From Azospira oryzae (GTDB taxonomy: Bacteria > Pseudomonadota > Gammaproteobacteria > Burkholderiales > Rhodocyclaceae): a DNA stretch of 64,000 nucleotides. Location: positions 625,307 to 689,306 of the forward strand of contig NZ_SHKM01000002.1 in NCBI RefSeq assembly GCF_004217225.1. Reading direction: 5' to 3'. This document shows positions 53,771 through 62,533 of the stretch, one piece after another. The notes under the pieces were generated by a model. The model was not told where the DNA came from, searched no databases, and saw only the letters and a list, made by a program, of their open reading frames with translations. The stretch's first letter is position 1; every line of letters begins with the position of its first letter. The position numbers and the translations under genes were made by a program.

Positions 53771-54127
53771 TCAGCGGGCCACGGCGTCGGCAGAGGCCGG
53801 CGGCAATTGCTCAGCCAGGGCTTCGGCCTTGCGGGCCAGTTCCGGGGCGGCGGGGCAGGTGCCCCCCTGGCGCGAGCGCTCCAGGAAAGCATTCTGGGTG
53901 GCCCCTTCGAAAGCCTCGCCGTACTGGCGGGTCTTGGGGGCGCGCTGGATCACCAGCCCCTTGATCCGTGCCACCACCTCCTTCTGGCCGCAGGCCAGGG
54001 CGGTGCCGTTGAGGCGGCCCAGCTCGGTGAGGGCCTGCAGTACCGATTCGGGCGACAAATCCGCCGCCCGGGCGGGTTGGGCGGCCAACAGCGAGAGGGG
54101 CAGCAGGAGCAGGGCAAGACGTCGCAT
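53771..54127 (-). CDS. Small secreted protein upstream of Sco
   Basis: A 118-residue protein, ATG 54127, signal peptide ending ARAAD (about residue 22). The mature part is helical with two cysteines (LACGQKE, GGTCPAAP) and no recognised domain. The stop lies two bases before the sco start, so they are probably co-transcribed. Role unknown; co-location with a copper chaperone is the only clue. Confidence 0.7.
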   Translation of the reverse strand: MRRLALLLLPLSLLAAQPARAADLSPESVLQALTELGRLNGTALACGQKEVVARIKGLVIQRAPKTRQYGEAFEGATQNAFLERSRQGGTCPAAPELARKAEALAEQLPPASADAVAR

Positions 54128-54256
54128 AGGGTCCTCGGAAGCAGGGAGAATGGGCGGATGATAGCCCGGCCCGGGGCCGCCTGATTTGATATAGGCCGGA
54201 TTTGTCGCCGCCCCGGACCCCGCGGCGGCGGCGGGGCCTGTGGGATAATCCGCCCC

Positions 54257-55078
54257 ATGTCTGCTCCCAACCTGCCCGCCGGCGCCCCCGAACTGGTCGC
54301 CGCCATCGAGGCGGCCCTGGCCGCCCGTCCCGAGGAACGCATCCTGCGCCTCAGCCACGAGGGCCAGTCCCTGGTGGTGAAGCGCGCCTCCGACCAGACC
54401 AGGGCCCCCTGGGTCACCTGGATCGCCGCCCGCATCGCCGGCAGCCTTTCGCCCCAGCCCCTGCCGCGGCAGTCCCTGGCCCTGTCGGACCAGGGCGGCC
54501 TGATCCGCATCGAAGCCCGCCGCCTGCGCAGCCTCCACGCCGCCGGAGTGAAAGTGCCCCGGGTGCTGGCGGAAGGGGCCGGCTGGCTGGCTCTGGAGGC
54601 GGTGGGCGAGACCCTGGAACACGCCCGCACGGACCGTCCGCGGCAGGAATGGGACGCCCTGCTGCTGCGGGCCATGGACGACCTGGCGACCTTCCACCGG
54701 GCCGGCCACTGGCACGGCGGCAGCCAGGTGAAGAACCTGATGCTGTGGCAGGGCGAGATTTACCGCATCGATTTCGAGGAAGACATCGGCGAGCACCTGC
54801 CCCTGGCCGTGGCCCAGACCCTGGACCTGGTGCTGCTGGTCAATTCCTGCCTGCTCCTCGACGATCGGGGCGAAGCCGCCTGGCAGGCCATGGGCGAGGC
54901 CCTGTTGGAGCGCTACTTCGCCGCCCACCCGGCGGCCGACATCCGCCGCTGCCTGCAGCGGGCCATGCTGTGGCTGCGCGCCATCACCTTCCTGGCTCGG
55001 CCCTGGCGCCACAAACGGGGCCGCAGCCTGCGCCGGGTGTTCCTGCTGCGCCGTTGCCTGGAGCGGGTGCTGGCCTAG
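54257..55078 (+). CDS. Protein-kinase-fold protein (BUD32/RIO-like)
   Basis: A 273-residue protein with a kinase-like plan. LVVKRAS could hold the ATP lysine, EARRLRSLHAAGVKVPRVL the alphaC helix and strand, HWHGGSQVKNLML the catalytic loop (a histidine-glycine-glycine in place of HRD, with K-N following), and IDFEEDIG the DFG-like metal loop. This resembles BUD32, RIO or LPS-kinase-type folds more than Hanks kinases. A basic C-terminus (RHKRGRSLRR) could bind nucleic acid or membrane. Its target is unknown. Four bases overlap the convergent SDR gene. Confidence 0.78.
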   Translation: MSAPNLPAGAPELVAAIEAALAARPEERILRLSHEGQSLVVKRASDQTRAPWVTWIAARIAGSLSPQPLPRQSLALSDQGGLIRIEARRLRSLHAAGVKVPRVLAEGAGWLALEAVGETLEHARTDRPRQEWDALLLRAMDDLATFHRAGHWHGGSQVKNLMLWQGEIYRIDFEEDIGEHLPLAVAQTLDLVLLVNSCLLLDDRGEAAWQAMGEALLERYFAAHPAADIRRCLQRAMLWLRAITFLARPWRHKRGRSLRRVFLLRRCLERVLA

Positions 55079-55848
55079 TCCAGCAGGCCCCGGGGCTTGC
55101 GCGGGGCCTGGGTGAACAGGCGGTCGTAGAGCCAGTTGGGCAGGAGCCGCAGGACCTTCGCCACCACCCCCATCTGCCAGGGAATGACCGTGTAGCTGGT
55201 GCCCTTCGCCACCGCCCGGGCGAAGCGCCGCGCCGCTTCCGCTGCCGGCAGCAGGAAGGGCATGGGATAGGGGTTGATGGCGGTCATGGGGGTTTCGATA
55301 TAGCCCGGGGCGATGGTCACCACCTTGATGCCCTTGGGCGCCATTTCCAGGCGCAGGGATTCTAGATAGGCGATGGCGGCGGCCTTGGAGGCTGAATAGG
55401 CTTCGGCCCCCGGCAGGCCCCGGATGCCGGCGACGGAGGCGATGCCCACCAGGCGCCTGTCGCCGCCGGCGGCGGCCATGGGCCCGATGAAGGGGGCGAA
55501 GGTGGCGGCCATGCCAAAGACGTTGGTGTCCATCACCTTGCGGAAAGCCGCCAGGTCTTCCGGGCATTCGCTGAGGGTGCCGACGGAGACGCCGGCGTTG
55601 GCGATGACGATGTCCGGGGCGCCGTGGCGGGCCGTGAAGTCGGCGGCGGCGGCGGCCAGGGCCGGGGCGTCGCTCACATCCAGGGCATAGGTGGCGTGGC
55701 GCCCGGGCAGGTCGGCCAGGAGATCCGTCAGTGCTTGTTGTCGGCGGGCCGCCAGACCAAGGGTGGCGCCCTGTTCGGCGTAGTGGCGGGCCAGGGCGGC
55801 GCCGATGCCGCTGGAGGCGCCGGTGATGAAGACCTTGAGGGATGCCAT
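55075..55848 (-). CDS. SDR-family oxidoreductase
   Basis: A 257-residue short-chain dehydrogenase with GASSGIGAALARHYA, the NAG motif in IANAGVS, VGIASVAGIRGL and the catalytic YSASK. PGYIETPMTA is present. The extended C-terminus (VLRLLPNWLYDRLF) resembles the family of acyl or lipid reductases with a membrane-binding end. Substrate unknown. It ends in a four-base overlap with the kinase-like gene. Confidence 0.89.
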   Translation of the reverse strand: MASLKVFITGASSGIGAALARHYAEQGATLGLAARRQQALTDLLADLPGRHATYALDVSDAPALAAAAADFTARHGAPDIVIANAGVSVGTLSECPEDLAAFRKVMDTNVFGMAATFAPFIGPMAAAGGDRRLVGIASVAGIRGLPGAEAYSASKAAAIAYLESLRLEMAPKGIKVVTIAPGYIETPMTAINPYPMPFLLPAAEAARRFARAVAKGTSYTVIPWQMGVVAKVLRLLPNWLYDRLFTQAPRKPRGLLD

Positions 55849-55926
55849 GGAATGTTCCGCAGGTGGATGTGAAATCGCCCGGAGGGCGGGGCCGTCCGGG
55901 CGATGGTGTGGGTCTGCCGGCGGGGC

Positions 55927-56586
55927 TTACTTCTTCTTGCCGGCCCGCTCGGCGCGGATTTTCTCGATCAGCAGGTCGGCGTTGCGCAGCACGTCCTTGA
56001 AGGCTTCGCCCTTGACCACGTAGCGGCCGTCCACCACCACCATGGGCACGCCGTCCACCTTGTAGGCCCGGGCGATCTGCTCGGCCCGGCTCATCTTGCT
56101 GTTCACGCCGAAGGAGGCAAAGGCCTCGGCGAACTTCTTGCCGTCGGCGCCCTGCTTGCCCACCCATTCCTCGGCGGTGCGGGGGTCGAACAGATTGACG
56201 CGCTGTTCGTGGATGGCCTTGAACACGGCTTCGTCCAGCTTGGCCAGGTCGCCGGTGGTTTCCAGGGCGTAGTACAGCTTGGCCACGTTGGTCCAGGCGG
56301 GGCGGCCGAAGGTGATGGGCACCTTCTTGAAGGTCACGTCCGGACCCAGGCGGGAGGCCCAGGCGTGGATCAGGGGGTTGAAGTCGGCGCAGTGGGGGCA
56401 GCCGTAGGAGAAGAACTCGATCACTTCGATCTTGTTGCCGCTGTCGGTGGCGATGGGCGGGTTGATCGCCTGGAACTGGGGCTGCTGCTGGGCAACGGCC
56501 GGCTGCAGGGCGGCGGCGGCCAGCAGGGCCAGGGGCGCCAGCCAGCGGCGCAGGCGGGAATACAGGGAAGCGGAGGTCTGGGTCAT
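55927..56586 (-). CDS. dsbA: Thiol:disulfide interchange protein DsbA
   Basis: A 219-residue periplasmic disulfide oxidase. Signal peptide ends near AVAQ (residue 33). The active site is CPHC (C63, C66) in FFSYGCPHCADFNP, and the cis-proline loop is VDGVPMVVVDGRY. The length is typical. It follows the SPOR-domain gene by eleven bases; argS, the SPOR gene and dsbA are all on the minus strand and may form one operon. Confidence 0.95.
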   Translation of the reverse strand: MTQTSASLYSRLRRWLAPLALLAAAALQPAVAQQQPQFQAINPPIATDSGNKIEVIEFFSYGCPHCADFNPLIHAWASRLGPDVTFKKVPITFGRPAWTNVAKLYYALETTGDLAKLDEAVFKAIHEQRVNLFDPRTAEEWVGKQGADGKKFAEAFASFGVNSKMSRAEQIARAYKVDGVPMVVVDGRYVVKGEAFKDVLRNADLLIEKIRAERAGKKK

Positions 56587-56597
56587 GGGGGTTTCCT

Positions 56598-57254
56598 TCA
56601 GTCCTTGTTCTTGACGATATTGGCTTCGACGCCGGCCTTGGCCAGCTCGGCGCGCACCTTGTTCACTTCATCGATCTTGGTGTACGGCCCCAGGCGCACC
56701 CGGTACCACACCTTGTCGCCCACCATCACTTGCTGCACGGTGGCTTCCACCCCCAACATGGCCAGACTGGCCTTCTGATTGTCCGCGTCGCCCGGCTTCT
56801 GGAAGGAGCCGGCCTGGAGGAACACGGGTTCCTTGGCGGCGGCGCCGTCCTTGGCCTCCTTCCCGTCCTTGCCATCCTTGGCCGTCTTGGCGTCGGGCTT
56901 GGCTTCCGGGGCGGGAACAGCGTCGGCGTTGCCGGGCAGAATCTTGTAGAAGTCGAAACGGGGCTTTTCCGGCACCGGGTCGCCGGGCTTGCCGGGCAGG
57001 GCCGCCGGGGCGGGGGCCTGGGTCGGTGCGGCCTTGTCCGCCGCCTTCTCACCCGGCTTGGGCAGGGCCTCCGGCGGCATGGGGGCGCCGTTCTGGGTCT
57101 TGTTCACAAAGGGCATCGGCGCCTTGTTGATGTACCAGGCGACGCCCAGGGCCGCCACCACCCCCAGGATGAGGCCGATAAAGATGCCGATCAGGGTGCC
57201 GCCGCCGGACTTTTTCCTGGCGGGGGCCTTGCGGGGTTTCATGTCACGACTCAT
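56598..57254 (-). CDS. SPOR-domain inner-membrane protein
   Basis: A 218-residue protein with one membrane segment (about residues 20-42, GTLIGIFIGLILGVVAALGV), a Pro/Ala/Lys-rich periplasmic linker, and a C-terminal SPOR domain (about 140-215, FLQAGSFQKPGDADNQKASL and WYRVRLGPYTK). SPOR domains bind denuded glycan strands at the septum, as in FtsN. ATG at 57254 is taken because the basic tail before the membrane segment begins there. It lies 34 bases after argS, the common arrangement in betaproteobacteria. Confidence 0.92.
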   Translation of the reverse strand: MSRDMKPRKAPARKKSGGGTLIGIFIGLILGVVAALGVAWYINKAPMPFVNKTQNGAPMPPEALPKPGEKAADKAAPTQAPAPAALPGKPGDPVPEKPRFDFYKILPGNADAVPAPEAKPDAKTAKDGKDGKEAKDGAAAKEPVFLQAGSFQKPGDADNQKASLAMLGVEATVQQVMVGDKVWYRVRLGPYTKIDEVNKVRAELAKAGVEANIVKNKD

Positions 57255-57288
57255 GGTTCTCTGCTCAACGTATGGGGGCGGGGTTGGC

Positions 57289-59031
57289 TTACATGGAGGC
57301 CGGGCAGGAAACACCCAGCAGGGCCATGCCGTTACGGATCACCTGGCGCACGGCGGCGGCCAGGGCGACGCGGGAACGGGCCAGGTCGGCGTCGTCCACC
57401 AGCATGCGTTCGGCATTGTAATAACTGTGGAAGTCGGCGGCCAGGTCCTTCAGGTAGAAGGCCACCTGGTGCGGCGCCAGGTCTGCGGCGGCATTGGCGA
57501 CCACTTCGGGGAAGGCGGCCAGGCGGGCGGCCACGGCCAGTTCCCGCGGGTGGGTCAGCAGGCCCAGGTCGGCACCGGCCAGTTCGGCCTCGTTGCCGCC
57601 GGCTTCGCCCCACTGTTTGACCACGGAACAGACCCGGGCGTGGGCGTACTGGATGTAATAGACCGGGTTCTCGTTGGTCTGGCTCTTGGCCAGGTCCAGG
57701 TCGAAGTCCAGGTGCTGGTCGGACTTGCGCAGCACGTAGAAGAAGCGGCAGGCGTCGTTGCCCACTTCGCCGCGCAGCTGGCGCAGGGTGACGAACTCGC
57801 CGGAGCGGGTGGACATGGCGGCCTTCTCGCCGTTGCGGTAGAGCACGGCGAACTGCACCAGGGCCACGTGCAGCTTGGCTTCGTCCTGATCCAGGGCCTG
57901 GAGGGCGCCCTTCACCCGGGGGATGTAGCCGTGGTGGTCGGCGCCCCAGATGTTGATGACCTTGTCGAAGCCCCGGTCGAACTTGTTGAGGTGGTAGGCG
58001 ATGTCGGAGGCGAAGTAGGTGAACAGGCCGTTCTCCCGCTGCACCACCCGGTCCTTCTCGTCGCCGAAGGCGGTGGAACGGAACCATTTGGCGCCGTTCT
58101 GCACGTATAGGTGGCCGGCGGCTTCCAGCTTTTCCACGCACTTGGCCACCAGGCCGGTATCGAAGAGGGACTTCTCGGAGAACCAGACGTCGAAGTGCAC
58201 GCCGAACTCTTCCAGGTCGTCCTTGCCGTCAGCCAGCTGCTCGGACAGGGCGTGCTGGTGGATGTAGCTCCAGTCCGGGCCGAGCAGGTTCTTGGCGTTG
58301 GCGATGAGGGCGTCCAGGTGGCCCTCCTTGTCCGCTTCCACGTCGGGAGCGCCGGCCAGGATGTCCGCCGCCGGGCGCAGGTACTTGTTGCCGTGTGCGT
58401 CCTTGATCTGGCGGGCCATGTCGCGCACGTAGTCGCCCTGGTAGCCGTTGGGCGGGAAGGGGACGTTGATGTCGTAGAGACCGAGGTAGCGCAGCCAGGT
58501 GGAGAGACCGAGGATGTCCATCTGCCGGCCGGCGTCATTGACGTAGTACTCCCGGGTCACATCCCAGCCGACGAAGGCCAGCAGGCTGGAGAGGGAGGCG
58601 CCATAGGCGGCGCCGCGGCCATGGCCGACGTGGAGGGGGCCGGTGGGGTTGGCGGAGACGAATTCCACCTGCACCTTCTGCTTGCCGCCGGCGTTGCTGC
58701 GGCCGTATTCCCCGGCCTTGGCCAGCACGGTCTGGACCACGGCGGTCTTGGCGGCGGCCTTGAGGGTGAAGTTGATGAAGCCGGCGCCGGCGATGTCCAC
58801 CTTTTCCACCCAGGCGGAGGGCGGCAGCTCATTGACCAGCTGCTGGGCGATTTCCCGCGGGTTCTTTTTCAGTTCCCGGGCCAGCTGCATCGCCACGTTG
58901 GCGGCGAAGTCGCCGTGGGACTCCTGTTTCGGGCGTTCCAGGGCGATGGGCGTGGCGGCGTGATCGGGGGCCACGCTCTTCAGGGCGGTCTGCAGCAGGT
59001 CGGCCAGGTGGGCCTTGATATCTTGACTCAT
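57289..59031 (-). CDS. argS: Arginyl-tRNA synthetase
   Basis: A 580-residue class I synthetase. ATG at 59031 starts MSQDIKAHL. The HIGH-type site is [13 protein letters not shown], and the KMSKS region reads [12 protein letters not shown]. The C-terminal anticodon-binding helices (ALL-DALR type) are complete, ending [10 protein letters not shown]. First gene of the argS-SPOR-dsbA row. Divergent from ubiB, 118 bases apart. Confidence 0.97.
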   Translation of the reverse strand: MSQDIKAHLADLLQTALKSVAPDHAATPIALERPKQESHGDFAANVAMQLARELKKNPREIAQQLVNELPPSAWVEKVDIAGAGFINFTLKAAAKTAVVQTVLAKAGEYGRSNAGGKQKVQVEFVSANPTGPLHVGHGRGAAYGASLSSLLAFVGWDVTREYYVNDAGRQMDILGLSTWLRYLGLYDINVPFPPNGYQGDYVRDMARQIKDAHGNKYLRPAADILAGAPDVEADKEGHLDALIANAKNLLGPDWSYIHQHALSEQLADGKDDLEEFGVHFDVWFSEKSLFDTGLVAKCVEKLEAAGHLYVQNGAKWFRSTAFGDEKDRVVQRENGLFTYFASDIAYHLNKFDRGFDKVINIWGADHHGYIPRVKGALQALDQDEAKLHVALVQFAVLYRNGEKAAMSTRSGEFVTLRQLRGEVGNDACRFFYVLRKSDQHLDFDLDLAKSQTNENPVYYIQYAHARVCSVVKQWGEAGGNEAELAGADLGLLTHPRELAVAARLAAFPEVVANAAADLAPHQVAFYLKDLAADFHSYYNAERMLVDDADLARSRVALAAAVRQVIRNGMALLGVSCPASM

Positions 59032-59149
59032 AGGGAAATCGGGCGGTGCCAAAAGCTTGAAAGGGCCGATTATACCTGCCCGGCGCCGCGGGCCGGTCTG
59101 GATTCTGGTATTCTCGGCGGCTCCCTCCCCCGCCTCTTCCCGACTGACC

Positions 59150-60700
59150 ATGCGCCTGCTGCGCCTCGCCAAGATCGCCACCGTCGCCATCCGTTACGGC
59201 CTCGACCAGATGGTGCTGGAACACGAGCCCACCGGCCGTGCCCGGGGCCTCTCCCGGCTTTCCCGCGCCCTCTTCTTCTGGCGCGACCTGGACCGCCGCT
59301 CCGAGGCCGAGCGCCTGCGCCTGGCCCTGGAAGCCCTGGGCCCCATCTTCGTCAAATTCGGCCAGGTGCTGTCCACCCGCCGCGACCTGTTGCCGCCGGA
59401 CCTGGCGGAGGAACTGGCCAAGCTGCAGGACCAGGTGCCGCCCTTCCCCTCGGAACAGGCCATCGCCCAGGTGGAAGCAGCCTACGGCAAGCCCCTGGCG
59501 GAAATCTTCGCCGAGTTCGACCCGACCCCGGTGGCCTCCGCCTCCGTCGCCCAGGTCCATTTCGCCCGCCTGCACGACGGCCGCGAGGTGGCGGTGAAGG
59601 TGCTGCGCCCCGGCATGAAGCCGGTTATCGGCCACGACCTGGCCCTCATGGACACCCTGGCCGGCCTTACCGAAAAGCTGTGGGCCGACGGCAAGCGCCT
59701 GAAGCCCCGGGAGGTGGTGGCCGAGTTCGCCAAGCACCTCTACGACGAGCTGGACCTGATGCGGGAAGCGGCCAACTGCTCCCAGCTGCGCCGCAATTTC
59801 GAGAATTCCCCCCTGCTGCTGGTGCCCGAGGTGCATTGGGACTACTGCACCCCCTCGGTGATGGTCATGGAGCGCATGCACGGCATCCCCATCAGCCAGA
59901 CCCAGCGCCTGCAGGCCCAGGGCACCGACTTGAAGGCCCTGTCCCGGGCCGGGGTGGAGATATTCTTCACCCAGGTCTTCCGCGACGGCTTCTTCCACGC
60001 CGACATGCACCCGGGCAACATCTTCGTCCATGCCGACGGCCGCTACATCGCCCTGGATTTCGGCATCGTCGCCACGCTGAACGACAACGACAAGAACTAC
60101 CTGGCCCAGAACTTCCTGGCCTTCTTCCGCCGCGACTACAAGCGGGTGGCCGAGGCCCACATCGAATCCGGCTGGGCCCCCGCCGACACCCGGGTGGACG
60201 AGCTGGAAGCGGCCATCCGCGCCGTCTGCGAGCCCATCTTCGACCGCCCCCTGAAGGACATTTCCTTCGGCAAGCTGCTCTTGCGCCTGTTCCAGACCAG
60301 CCGCCGCTTCAATGTGGAAATCCAGCCCCAGCTGGTGATGCTGCAGAAGACCCTGCTCAACATCGAAGGCCTGGGCCGCCAGCTGGACCCGGACCTGGAC
60401 CTGTGGAAGACCGCCAAGCCCTTCCTCGAGAAGTGGATGGAAAGCCAGATGGGCTGGCGCGGTTTCGTGCGCAACCTGAAGAACGAGGCGCCCTACTGGG
60501 CCCGCAGCCTGCCCCAGATTCCCCGCCTGGCCCAGCAGGCCCTGGCCGCCCAGGCCCGGGCGCCGGAAACCGGCGTCGCCACCCAGGCGGCCCTGGCCGC
60601 CATCCAGGCCACCCAGGCCCGCCACGAGCGCTGGCTGCGCCTGGCCCTGCTGCTGGCCGCCGGCATCTTCGCCCTGGAAATCTTCCGCAGCCTGGGCTGA
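59150..60700 (+). CDS. ubiB: Ubiquinone biosynthesis protein UbiB (ABC1/ADCK family)
   Basis: A 516-residue atypical kinase/ATPase required for ubiquinone synthesis. ATG 59150 is chosen; in-frame sequence before it is not conserved. [19 protein letters not shown] is the KxGQ motif of the family, VKVLRPG carries the ATP lysine, and [11 protein letters not shown] and LDFGIV the catalytic and metal loops. The C-terminus has a hydrophobic membrane helix ([15 protein letters not shown]). ubiE and ubiJ, its usual neighbours, are not here; an arginase-family gene follows. Confidence 0.94.
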   Translation: MRLLRLAKIATVAIRYGLDQMVLEHEPTGRARGLSRLSRALFFWRDLDRRSEAERLRLALEALGPIFVKFGQVLSTRRDLLPPDLAEELAKLQDQVPPFPSEQAIAQVEAAYGKPLAEIFAEFDPTPVASASVAQVHFARLHDGREVAVKVLRPGMKPVIGHDLALMDTLAGLTEKLWADGKRLKPREVVAEFAKHLYDELDLMREAANCSQLRRNFENSPLLLVPEVHWDYCTPSVMVMERMHGIPISQTQRLQAQGTDLKALSRAGVEIFFTQVFRDGFFHADMHPGNIFVHADGRYIALDFGIVATLNDNDKNYLAQNFLAFFRRDYKRVAEAHIESGWAPADTRVDELEAAIRAVCEPIFDRPLKDISFGKLLLRLFQTSRRFNVEIQPQLVMLQKTLLNIEGLGRQLDPDLDLWKTAKPFLEKWMESQMGWRGFVRNLKNEAPYWARSLPQIPRLAQQALAAQARAPETGVATQAALAAIQATQARHERWLRLALLLAAGIFALEIFRSLG

Positions 60701-60725
60701 GTCCGGGCCCGCCGCCTGCGCCGCC

Positions 60726-61604
60726 ATGCACCGCACCCTCCGCCTCATCGGTGCCGCCAGCGGCGTCGGCGCCCAGGACCCGGGCTGCCACGCCGGCCCC
60801 ACCGCCCTGCACCGGGCCCACGCCTTCGATGACCTGCAACGCCGCCCCGATCTCAGCTGGGGCGAAACCCTCTTTCCGCGCCAGGCCCTGGGCGGCCGCG
60901 TGGCCGAGGTGGCCGACCTCTGCCAGCGCCTGGCCGAGGCAGTGCGCCAGGCCCGGGAGCGGGGCGAGACCCCGGTGGTGCTGGGCGGCGACCACTCCTG
61001 CGCCATCGGCACCTGGAGCGGCGTCCGCGCCGCCAGCCCGGCGCCCGTCGGCCTGCTCTGGCTCGACGCCCATCTGGACAGCCACACCCCCGAAAGCACC
61101 CATTCCGGCGCCCTCCACGGCATGCCCCTGGCCTGCCTGCTGGGCCAGGGCGACCGGCGCCTGGTGACCGTGGGCGGCCCCGGGCCCAAGCTGCTGCCCG
61201 GGCATGTGGCCCTCATCGGGGTGCGCAGCTACGAGCCGGAGGAGCGGGAGTTCCTCGACCGCCTCGGGGTGCGCGTGTTCACCATTGACGAGGTGCGGCA
61301 GCGGGGCCTGCCGGCAGTCTTCGGCGAAGCCCTGGCCCGGGTGCGACAGGCGCCCGGAGGCTACGGTGTCAGCCTGGACCTGGACGTCTTCGATCCCCGG
61401 GAAGCGCCGGGGGTGGGCAGCCCGGAACCGGCGGGGCTGTCCCAGACCGAACTGATGCCGGCCCTGGCCGGCCTGGCCGGGGACCCGGCCCTGCTGGCCC
61501 TGGAGGTGATGGAGTTCAACCCGGACCGGGATGCGGGCGGGCGCACGGCAGCCCTGCTGGCCCGGCTCATCGGTGCCGTCTTCCCCCGCCGGCACGGGGC
61601 CTGA
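60726..61604 (+). CDS. Arginase/agmatinase-family hydrolase
   Basis: A 292-residue ureohydrolase. The binuclear manganese ligands are in place: GGDHSCAIGTW, WLDAHLDSHT and SLDLDVFDP. HSGALHGMPLACLLG is typical of arginases and formiminoglutamases, with the loop NPDRDAGGRTA near the end. Arginase is the most likely activity, producing ornithine and urea, but agmatinase or guanidinobutyrase cannot be excluded. It starts 25 bases after ubiB. Confidence 0.88.
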   Translation: MHRTLRLIGAASGVGAQDPGCHAGPTALHRAHAFDDLQRRPDLSWGETLFPRQALGGRVAEVADLCQRLAEAVRQARERGETPVVLGGDHSCAIGTWSGVRAASPAPVGLLWLDAHLDSHTPESTHSGALHGMPLACLLGQGDRRLVTVGGPGPKLLPGHVALIGVRSYEPEEREFLDRLGVRVFTIDEVRQRGLPAVFGEALARVRQAPGGYGVSLDLDVFDPREAPGVGSPEPAGLSQTELMPALAGLAGDPALLALEVMEFNPDRDAGGRTAALLARLIGAVFPRRHGA

Positions 61605-61804
61605 GAGGGCCGCCGGACGGGCGTTCCAGCCCGGCTGCAGGGCAGCGGTGACGGCCTTTCCCGGGGTCTGCCCGCAGGCGGTCCAAAATGGTGCGCCAAG
61701 GCACTGATTTGCTTGCCCTAAATCCTGCCGGCGCGGTGCAAAAATGTGGCTAAACTTGCGCGTTTTTCAATTTCCGCCCAGCCGCTGCCCCGGGGCTTTA
61801 CTCC

Positions 61805-61951
61805 ATGACCACGCTCCTGGCCTTCGTCATCCTCTATCTCCTGGTCTCCATCGGCATCGGCCTGTTCGCTGCCACCCGGGTCCATAGCGCCAAGGATTTC
61901 GCCGTCGCCGGCCGCAGCCTGCCCCTGTCGGTGGCCACCGCCTTGGCCTCA
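61805..61951 (+). pseudogene. Fragment of a sodium:solute symporter gene (5' end only)
   Basis: From ATG 61805 about 49 codons give MTTLLAFVILYLLVSIGIGL and the family signature SAKDFAVAGRSLPLSVAT, which is the first membrane segment of an SSS-type symporter. The rest of the roughly 500-residue protein is missing; the sequence runs straight into an aldehyde dehydrogenase fragment in another frame. A promoter-like region may remain at 61605-61804. It looks like the 5' side of a deletion. Confidence 0.83.
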
Positions 61952-61967
61952 GCGAACTCAACCCGGC

Positions 61968-62476
61968 CGACGCTTCCTGCACTGGCGCCAAGTGCCGGCG
62001 TTCCGTCGGGGCTTGGTGATCCGGGACCTGGCCACCGCCCTGCGGGAAAGGAAGGCTGACTTGGCCACCCTGCTGGCCATCGAGGTGGGCAAAATCTGCA
62101 GTGAGGCGGAAGTGGAAATCCGGGAAATGATCGACATCGCCGACTACGTCGTCGGTCTCTTCCGTTAGTTCCACGGCCTCAGCCTGCCCTTGGAGCGGCC
62201 CCTCCATCACCTGTTGGAGCGCTGGCAACCTCGGGCCCGATAGTGGTGATCACTGCCTTCAACTTTCCCGCTCCGGTGTGGGCCTGGAATGCCTTTATCA
62301 CTGCCGTCTGCGGCGATACGGTGGTGTGGAAGCCGTCGCCCAAGGCGCCCCTCACCGCCATCGTCATCCAGAAGGTGTGGTGGATGAGGTGTGCCGCAAC
62401 CACGGCGCCCAGGGCGTATTCACCCTGCTGCTGCCGGACGAAGCGGAAATGAGCCAGGCCCTGGCCATCAACTACG
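61968..62476 (+). pseudogene. Decayed ALDH7-type aldehyde dehydrogenase fragment
   Basis: Three frames together recover a piece of an ALDH7/piperideine-6-carboxylate-type dehydrogenase. Frame at 61968: FLHWRQVPAFRRGL, ALRERKADLATLLAIEVGKI, EMIDIADYVVGLFR, an in-frame TAG at 62166, then FHGLSLPLERP. A frameshift near 62225 leads to VVITAFNFPAPVWAWNAF, DTVVWKPSPKAPLTAIVIQK. Another shift leads to CRNHGAQGVFTLLLPDEAEM. The N-terminus and everything from the catalytic region on are lost. The stop, two shifts and both-end truncation leave no functional enzyme. Confidence 0.85.
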
Positions 62477-62533
62477 GTAACCAGCTGTCCCCGGCTCAGG
62501 GCATCCGCTTCGAACTGCCGGGCAGATGGCCGG

